A stretch of DNA of 36,557 nt from Ruminococcus sp. (lineage in GTDB: Bacteria; Bacillota; Clostridia; Oscillospirales; Ruminococcaceae), in the NCBI RefSeq assembly GCF_016287535.1, contig NZ_JAEFAJ010000035.1, positions 1 through 36,557 on the forward strand, given 5' to 3'. Positions within the stretch are counted from its first letter, which is position 1. Each line of letters opens with the position of its first letter. Below are positions 31,665-36,557 of the stretch, one piece after another. The position numbers and the translations under genes are program-made. The notes below the pieces were generated by a model that searched no databases, had not been told where the DNA came from, and saw only the letters and a program-made list of their open reading frames with translations.

Positions 31665-34229
31665 ATGAAGCATTCAAACATTATTTGGAAAAAGATCACG
31701 GCAGCTTCAGCCTCAGCTGTTATAGCTGCAACTTCCGCATTATCCGCCGCAACTGTCACAACGACAGGAGCCGAGGATAACAACTATTACGAAGCCCTGG
31801 CTATGTCGCTCTATATGTACGACGCAAATGCCTGCGGAAAGGGCATAACCGACGGTCCGCTCACATGGAGGGGCGACTGCCATACATACGACGCCGAAGC
31901 ATCGGTCGACAGCCTCGACGGCTCACTGAAATCCGTCGTTGATCCCGACGGCGACGGAAAAGTCGATGTATCAGGCGGTTTCCACGACGCAGGCGACCAC
32001 ATCAAATTCAATCTCACTATCGGCTTCGGCATAAGCAGTCTTGCTTTGTCCGATTACCTCAATCCCGGAATCTACGAGAAGGCGGGCTGCAAGGACCACC
32101 TTATCTATGAGCTGAAATGGGGCGCCGATTACCTTATGAAAACTACTTTCCTCGATAATTCGGGAAATGTTGCGGCTATTGCTCACGTCGTGGCAAACGG
32201 CACAGAAGACCATGCCATTTGGTCGGCTCCCGAAGTACAGACCTACGCAAGACCTATTTACTGGCTGACCGCTAACAAGAACAATTCCGCGGTATGCTGC
32301 GAAATGGCAGCAGGTCTCGCCGGAACCGCCTATGTTGTAAAGGAGAGCGACCCGGATTACGCTGCAAAGTGTATAAAATACGCAAAGGCTCTTCTTGAAT
32401 TCGGTCAGAAGCACGTCGGCAACGAAGGCGGTGGACTGTCCGAATATTACGGCACAGAGGCTCAGTATCAGGACGAGGAGGCTCTCGCTCAGGCATGGCT
32501 CTGGGTCTGCGACGCAGGCAGCAAGCCAACAAGAGTACCTAAAAACAAGGACTACGGCAACAGTCAGTACGACGGCTGGGTATACTGCTGGAACAAGGTA
32601 TGGCAGGGCTATTCCGCTCTGATGTACAAGGCTACTGGCGATCAGGCATTCGCGGACGAGCTGAAGGTGGAACTGCAGAGTCAGGGAGACCTCACAGTCG
32701 GCACCTACAACGCTGACGGCTGGGGCGCTTCACGCTACAACTGCGCAAAGCAGATGGACGCTCTCGCTCTCGCAAACGGCAACAAGGACGCAGAATACGC
32801 AAAGGCCGCAAAATACCAGATGGATCATATCCTCGGCAACAACAGTCTCGGATACAGCTTCCTTCTCGGCTACGGCAGCAAATGGCCGGTGCATATACAT
32901 CACCGCGCCGCTAATCCCGGCACGGACGCTAACGGCGCTTCGTCAAATCCTTCCGCAAAGTACACGGCTTACGGTCTTCTCGTAGGCGGCGACGACAAGA
33001 GCGGTTATCAGGATCAGACCGACAAATATCAGTACACTGAGGGCGCTCTCGACTACAACGGCTGCTTCGCAATAGCCTGCGCAGGCATTGCCGCTCTCTA
33101 CGGCGGCGACGCTTCCGCTATGGACAAGCTCGCAAAAAGCGCTGACGAGATAAACGAGAACTTCAAGTTCGGAAACGGTGAGAACAATACCACAACTACC
33201 GAAACTACCACCGTAACGACTACAACCACATCAGTCACAACATCAAGCGTCACCACAACTGTCACGACTACGGAAGCTCCGCTGATAACCATCACACTGA
33301 TACCCGAACTGGTCGTGCAGGAGGTCATTTCATATCCTTCAAAGACGGTCTATACCGCCGGCGAGGAGCTCGATCTCTCAGGCGTTTCGGTAAAGGCACG
33401 CTACGAAACACGCTGGTTCGAGGCGGAAGGAAGCAGAGCAGGCACCATGTACGGCGAGTCAAAGATATACGACAATATCACCCTCGATCCCGGAAACGCA
33501 ATAGTAAGAAATGGCAGCAGCACATGGTGGTACGGAGACAAGTTCAGTACTCTTGAACCCGGAGACTATGCTGTGAATTACAGCAGTGATGCCTCGACCT
33601 CCAACGGTGAAAAAATAAGGTTCAACAGTTTCAGATTCCCCGTAACATTAAAGGCTGACAGCGGAATACCGCAGTATTCCTATGTTTTTACCGTAAAGGA
33701 CAAGGAGACCGGTGAGCTCATAAACAACGCAACACTGACATTCTCAACACATATCGTCTATGAGATAGACGGACGCGAGGTTTCCACAGGTCCGTTATTC
33801 AGGTATAATACGGCAGACGCTAACCCTGTGGTATACAACTATGCAAAGTATAAGGACGCAAAGAGCCACTCTGTCGGTGATATTCATGCAGAGGCTGACG
33901 GATATACCTTCGTCGAAGCCATGGCAGACATCAGGGACGGCGGTGCTCCGGATGTTACATATATGGACGTACTGATGGTCAAGGGAAATGCTGCTGCCAT
34001 CGCAGGCGATACCAACCTCGACGGTCAGGTGGATATGGCGGACGCTGTACTCATAATGCAGTCACTGGCAAATCCCAACAAGTACGGTGTGAACGGCACC
34101 AATGAAAAACATATAACCCAGCTGGGTATAGACAACGGAGACGCGGACAAAAACGGTCTTACAAACAATGACGCTCAGGCAATACAGAAGCTTCTCCTCG
34201 GTCTTATCAAATCATTGACGACTACATAA
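31665..34229 (+). CDS. Secreted family 9 glycoside hydrolase (endoglucanase) with dockerin
   Basis: An 854-residue protein from the ATG at 31665, which has AGGGGTG upstream and begins a signal peptide; the longer frame from 31536 would spoil it. The GH9 domain covers about residues 37-500. The nucleophile-water pair is Asp108/Asp111 in GGFHDAGDHIKF. The substrate segment HHRAANPG and the proton donor Glu459 in YQYTEGALDYNG are present. A Thr-rich linker (508-538) follows, then two modules I cannot assign (about 541-664 and 665-775), and a C-terminal dockerin (about 780-850) with GDTNLDGQVDMADAV and NGDADKNGLTNNDAQAI loops. It should hydrolyse beta-1,4-glucan as part of a cellulosome. Confidence 0.93.
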   Translation: MKHSNIIWKKITAASASAVIAATSALSAATVTTTGAEDNNYYEALAMSLYMYDANACGKGITDGPLTWRGDCHTYDAEASVDSLDGSLKSVVDPDGDGKVDVSGGFHDAGDHIKFNLTIGFGISSLALSDYLNPGIYEKAGCKDHLIYELKWGADYLMKTTFLDNSGNVAAIAHVVANGTEDHAIWSAPEVQTYARPIYWLTANKNNSAVCCEMAAGLAGTAYVVKESDPDYAAKCIKYAKALLEFGQKHVGNEGGGLSEYYGTEAQYQDEEALAQAWLWVCDAGSKPTRVPKNKDYGNSQYDGWVYCWNKVWQGYSALMYKATGDQAFADELKVELQSQGDLTVGTYNADGWGASRYNCAKQMDALALANGNKDAEYAKAAKYQMDHILGNNSLGYSFLLGYGSKWPVHIHHRAANPGTDANGASSNPSAKYTAYGLLVGGDDKSGYQDQTDKYQYTEGALDYNGCFAIACAGIAALYGGDASAMDKLAKSADEINENFKFGNGENNTTTTETTTVTTTTTSVTTSSVTTTVTTTEAPLITITLIPELVVQEVISYPSKTVYTAGEELDLSGVSVKARYETRWFEAEGSRAGTMYGESKIYDNITLDPGNAIVRNGSSTWWYGDKFSTLEPGDYAVNYSSDASTSNGEKIRFNSFRFPVTLKADSGIPQYSYVFTVKDKETGELINNATLTFSTHIVYEIDGREVSTGPLFRYNTADANPVVYNYAKYKDAKSHSVGDIHAEADGYTFVEAMADIRDGGAPDVTYMDVLMVKGNAAAIAGDTNLDGQVDMADAVLIMQSLANPNKYGVNGTNEKHITQLGIDNGDADKNGLTNNDAQAIQKLLLGLIKSLTTT

Positions 34230-34242
34230 TCCCCATTTGTTT

Positions 34243-34275
34243 CCGCGCAAAGCCAGTCTTTGCGCGGATTTCTTT
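34243..34275 (+). terminator. Terminator after the first GH9 gene
   Basis: Stem CCGCGCAAAG / CTTTGCGCGG (34243-34252 and 34258-34267) with a 5-nt loop, followed by ATTTCTTTT. Confidence 0.88.
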
Positions 34276-34430
34276 TAGTAAATTTACTAACTGGATATTT
34301 ATAGTGATAATATACAATGAAGAGTAGTGGATTTTGCACACTATGCTGAAATTGCTCTTTTTAGTATACATTTCACCAGATTGTAACCTCTTTGTTACTG
34401 TTTTGTTACCAATTTTCCGCATAAACCCTG

Positions 34431-34436
34431 TATAAT
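34431..34436 (+). promoter_or_regulatory. -10 box of the second GH9 gene
   Basis: A perfect TATAAT with no good -35 at normal spacing. Upstream, TTTGTTAC occurs twice in tandem (near 34391 and 34402), with a related TTGTAAC just before. These direct repeats may be activator sites. Nothing else is visible between 34276 and 34486. Confidence 0.5.
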
Positions 34437-34486
34437 GATTTTAAGGCATATTATAGGCAAAATACTTTTGAAAGAAGAGTGATAAC

Positions 34487-36557
34487 ATGATAAAATTAAA
34501 AAGGCTGAAATCAGCCATCATCAGCAGCGCGGTAGCTGTTTCTGCATTTGTGACACCTCTGGCTTCAGCGGTACCCTCTCTCACAACAAATGCAGCCGGC
34601 GGCGATAACTACGCTAAACTCCTTCAGTACTCTCTCTATTTCTATGACGCAAATATGTGCGGTAAGATGGACGGCGACTGTGCTCTCTCATGGAGAGGTG
34701 ACTGTCATACAAACGACGAGGTTCCCGGCGGCTTCCACGACGCAGGCGACCACGTTTGGTTCGGTCAGCCGGAAGGCTACACAGCTGCTACTCTCGGCTG
34801 GGCTTACTATGAGTTCAAGGACGCATTCGACGCAACAGGCCAGACTGCACATCTCAAGGTAATAACAGACCGTTTCGCTAAGTTCATGCGTGACGCTACA
34901 GTCCTCAACGGAAACAGCGTCTCAAAGGTACTTATCGAAAAGGGTGAAGGCGGTCAGGACCACTCCTACTGGGGCGCACCTGAGCAGCAGGGCAACAGAG
35001 GACGTATGCTCTGGACCACCGACGGCGCAGCTAACATTACAGCAGAATATGCTGCTGCTCTTGCTGCAAACTATGTAAACTTCGGTAATCCTGAGGACCT
35101 TACTTACGCTAAGGCTCTCTTCAATTTCGCAAAACAGCACCAGGGCTCATACTCATGTGAATTCTACGGCAACAAGGAAACTTCCGACGAGATCGCATGG
35201 GCTGCCTGCTGGCTCTACCTCGCCACAAAGGACAACTCCTACATGGGCGATATCCAGAATATAGGCACTGCCTACTGGGTACACTGCTGGGAGAACGTAT
35301 CTCTCGGTGCTGCTATCCTCAAGGGTGAGATCACAGGCGACTGGAGCTGCACAAACGCTCTCGGCGACATGAACGGCGACGGCTACAAGTTCTACGATCA
35401 GTGGGGCTCTGCAAGACATAACGCAACAGCTCAGATGTGCCAGCTCATCGCTGCAAAGCACGGTCACGGAAATGCTGCATGGGCAAAGGGTCAGATGGAG
35501 TACCTCACAGGTGACAGATCATTCGCTAACGGTCAGTCCTACTGTCTCGTTGTAGGCTTCAAGGACAACTCTTCAAAGAATCCTCACCACAGAGCGGCTT
35601 CTCCTGATGCTGACGCAAGCGAGCAGAATGACGGAATCGCTAACAAGAACCTCCTCATCGGCGCTCTCTGCGGCGGTCCTGTAGACGGAAACGGCACATA
35701 CAAGGATATCCGTTCAGACTATAAGGGCAACGAGGTTGCCTGCGACTATAACGCTGGTCTCGTAGGCGCAGCTGCCGGTCTTTACAGCAACTACAAGTCA
35801 GGCTCAATAGACACAAACATTACAGGCGTTACAAAGATCTACAGCGGCAGCGGTGTTTCAAGCGGCGGCAACAACAATACAACAAATACTACCACCACCA
35901 CTTTCGGCGGCGGAAACAATAACACAACTACCACTACCGTTACAACAAGCGGCGGCGGAAACAGCTCTTCTTCAGGAGACGATGTTGTTCTTGAAGGTTC
36001 AAGCCTCAAGGCAGTCAAGGAAGAAAGCACTACAGACGGAGCTATCAACAATGTTGCTGAGTTCCCACACAACGGTGCAAAGTCACTTACAATGTACCTC
36101 AAGGTTAACTCAAACGATACTGAGGTATCAGGCGGTTTCGGTACATGGAACGGCGAATGGCTCCAGGAGGAATTCTCAGGCGTTAAGGTAGGCTCTGACA
36201 AGACTGTAGCTATCGACTATACTATCCCTTCAAACGCAGGCGCTAACATCAAGGCTATGGTTTGGTGGCCGCACGACGACGACGTTACTATCGAAAAGAT
36301 AGTTCTCCACAAGAGCGGTTCTTCAAGCAGCGGCGGAAACAACACAACAGTGACTACAACAAGACCTACAACAACGACCACTACCGTTACAACAAACGGC
36401 GGCGGAAACAGCTCTTCAAGCGGAGACGACGTTGTTCTTGAAGGTTCAAGCCTCAAGGCAGTCAAGGAAGAAAGCACTACAGACGGAGCTATCAACAATG
36501 TTGCTGAGTTCCCACACAACGGTGCAAAGTCACTTACAATGTACCTCAAGGTTAACT
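34487..36557 (+). CDS. Secreted family 9 glycoside hydrolase with tandem putative carbohydrate-binding modules, 3' part missing
   Basis: An open frame of 690 codons from the ATG at 34487 to the window edge, without a stop. A signal peptide ends near residue 28-37. The GH9 domain spans about residues 39-440, with Asp85/Asp88 in GGFHDAGDHVWF, HHRAASPDAD, and the proton donor Glu416 in YKGNEVACDYNAG, which fits the GH9 signature. A Thr/Gly/Asn linker leads to a module of about 110 residues (from 498), with exposed Trp554, Trp558, Trp593 and Trp594. After another Thr-rich linker a second, nearly identical copy begins near residue 647. The module may be CBM79- or CBM37-like; this is from memory and unsure. 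GT- and GC-ending codons with GGT/GCT are frequent, as in highly expressed genes. A dockerin or more modules may lie beyond the edge. Confidence 0.93.
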   Translation, partial: MIKLKRLKSAIISSAVAVSAFVTPLASAVPSLTTNAAGGDNYAKLLQYSLYFYDANMCGKMDGDCALSWRGDCHTNDEVPGGFHDAGDHVWFGQPEGYTAATLGWAYYEFKDAFDATGQTAHLKVITDRFAKFMRDATVLNGNSVSKVLIEKGEGGQDHSYWGAPEQQGNRGRMLWTTDGAANITAEYAAALAANYVNFGNPEDLTYAKALFNFAKQHQGSYSCEFYGNKETSDEIAWAACWLYLATKDNSYMGDIQNIGTAYWVHCWENVSLGAAILKGEITGDWSCTNALGDMNGDGYKFYDQWGSARHNATAQMCQLIAAKHGHGNAAWAKGQMEYLTGDRSFANGQSYCLVVGFKDNSSKNPHHRAASPDADASEQNDGIANKNLLIGALCGGPVDGNGTYKDIRSDYKGNEVACDYNAGLVGAAAGLYSNYKSGSIDTNITGVTKIYSGSGVSSGGNNNTTNTTTTTFGGGNNNTTTTTVTTSGGGNSSSSGDDVVLEGSSLKAVKEESTTDGAINNVAEFPHNGAKSLTMYLKVNSNDTEVSGGFGTWNGEWLQEEFSGVKVGSDKTVAIDYTIPSNAGANIKAMVWWPHDDDVTIEKIVLHKSGSSSSGGNNTTVTTTRPTTTTTTVTTNGGGNSSSSGDDVVLEGSSLKAVKEESTTDGAINNVAEFPHNGAKSLTMYLKVN
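35984..36557 (+). repeat. Tandem coding repeat of a binding module (447-bp period)
   Basis: Bases 35984-36110 and 36431-36557 look identical over 127 nt by eye, and the flanking linker bases are nearly so. The period of 447 bp equals 149 codons, so the frame is kept. The second copy is cut by the window edge. Identity at silent positions points to recent duplication or gene conversion. Confidence 0.88.

Noticed and set aside
33180..33275. ACC/ACT-rich repeats as a CRISPR or satellite array
   Set aside because: They encode a Thr-rich linker in frame; there are no spacers or constant repeats.
33098..33328. Minus-strand Val-rich open frame
   Set aside because: It is the complement of the Thr-rich linker codons of the GH9 gene.
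35839..36549. Two minus-strand frames that look alike (110 and 120 codons)
   Set aside because: They only mirror the duplicated binding module on the plus strand.

Overview
The window looks like chromosomal DNA from a cellulolytic rumen or gut Ruminococcus, most like R. flavefaciens or a close relative. Evidence seen in the sequence: secreted family 9 glycoside hydrolases with Thr-rich linkers, dockerin domains (one on a cellulase, one on a leucine-rich-repeat protein), a clostridial acetyl-CoA carboxylase/type II fatty acid synthesis cluster that uses FabK, a 2-oxoacid:ferredoxin oxidoreductase, and sigma-A promoters close to TTGACA-N17-TATAAT. The species name is inference. I saw no phage genes, transposase, CRISPR array or rRNA.

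Region by region. 1-1275 (minus): a P-loop ATPase, a 2x[4Fe-4S] ferredoxin subunit and the start of vorB, behind a clear promoter at 1318-1346. 1468-3112 (minus): an ECF-type sigma factor and a membrane-anchored, probable anti-sigma protein. 3294-12967 (minus): one long fatty-acid operon in the order fabH, fabK, DUF4177-like gene, fabG, fabF, accB, two paralogous unknown membrane proteins, fabZ, accC, accD, accA, acpP, ended by a strong terminator. 12968-13254: a palindrome-rich divergent region. 13255-18833 (plus): fabD, aroE, an esterase-like lipoprotein, aroK, an amidohydrolase and an LRR-dockerin protein, mostly overlapping or nearly so. 19012-20484 (plus): guaB with its own consensus promoter. 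20537-26819 (minus): four tandem YcxB-like membrane proteins, typA/bipA and three lipoproteins. 26983-27318 (minus): a tRNA-Pro, tRNA-Thr, tRNA-Tyr operon. 27505-29760 (minus): a small acidic membrane protein, rsmE and a VanY-type D,D-carboxypeptidase. 30070-31437 (plus): an orphan solute-binding lipoprotein. 31665-36557 (plus): two GH9 cellulase genes. The second runs off the window edge and carries nearly identical tandem copies of a putative carbohydrate-binding module.

How the genes work together. The acc and fab genes together encode malonyl-CoA supply (AccABCD), malonyl transfer to ACP (FabD, AcpP), initiation (FabH) and the elongation cycle (FabF, FabG, FabZ, FabK). FabD is split off to the opposite strand, where it is coupled to two shikimate-pathway genes, and acpP sits at the operon end. 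The cellulases and the LRR-dockerin protein point to a cellulosome. The 5' gene group reflects branched-chain 2-oxoacid metabolism, which in rumen bacteria is tied to branched-chain fatty acid precursors.

The points most worth a second look are the pair of unknown membrane proteins inside the fatty-acid operon, the palindromic divergent fabH/fabD region, an internal promoter with two palindromes before fabG, a 13-bp inverted repeat spaced about five helical turns upstream of the first GH9 gene, the unassigned modules in that cellulase, and the four-gene YcxB-like array.
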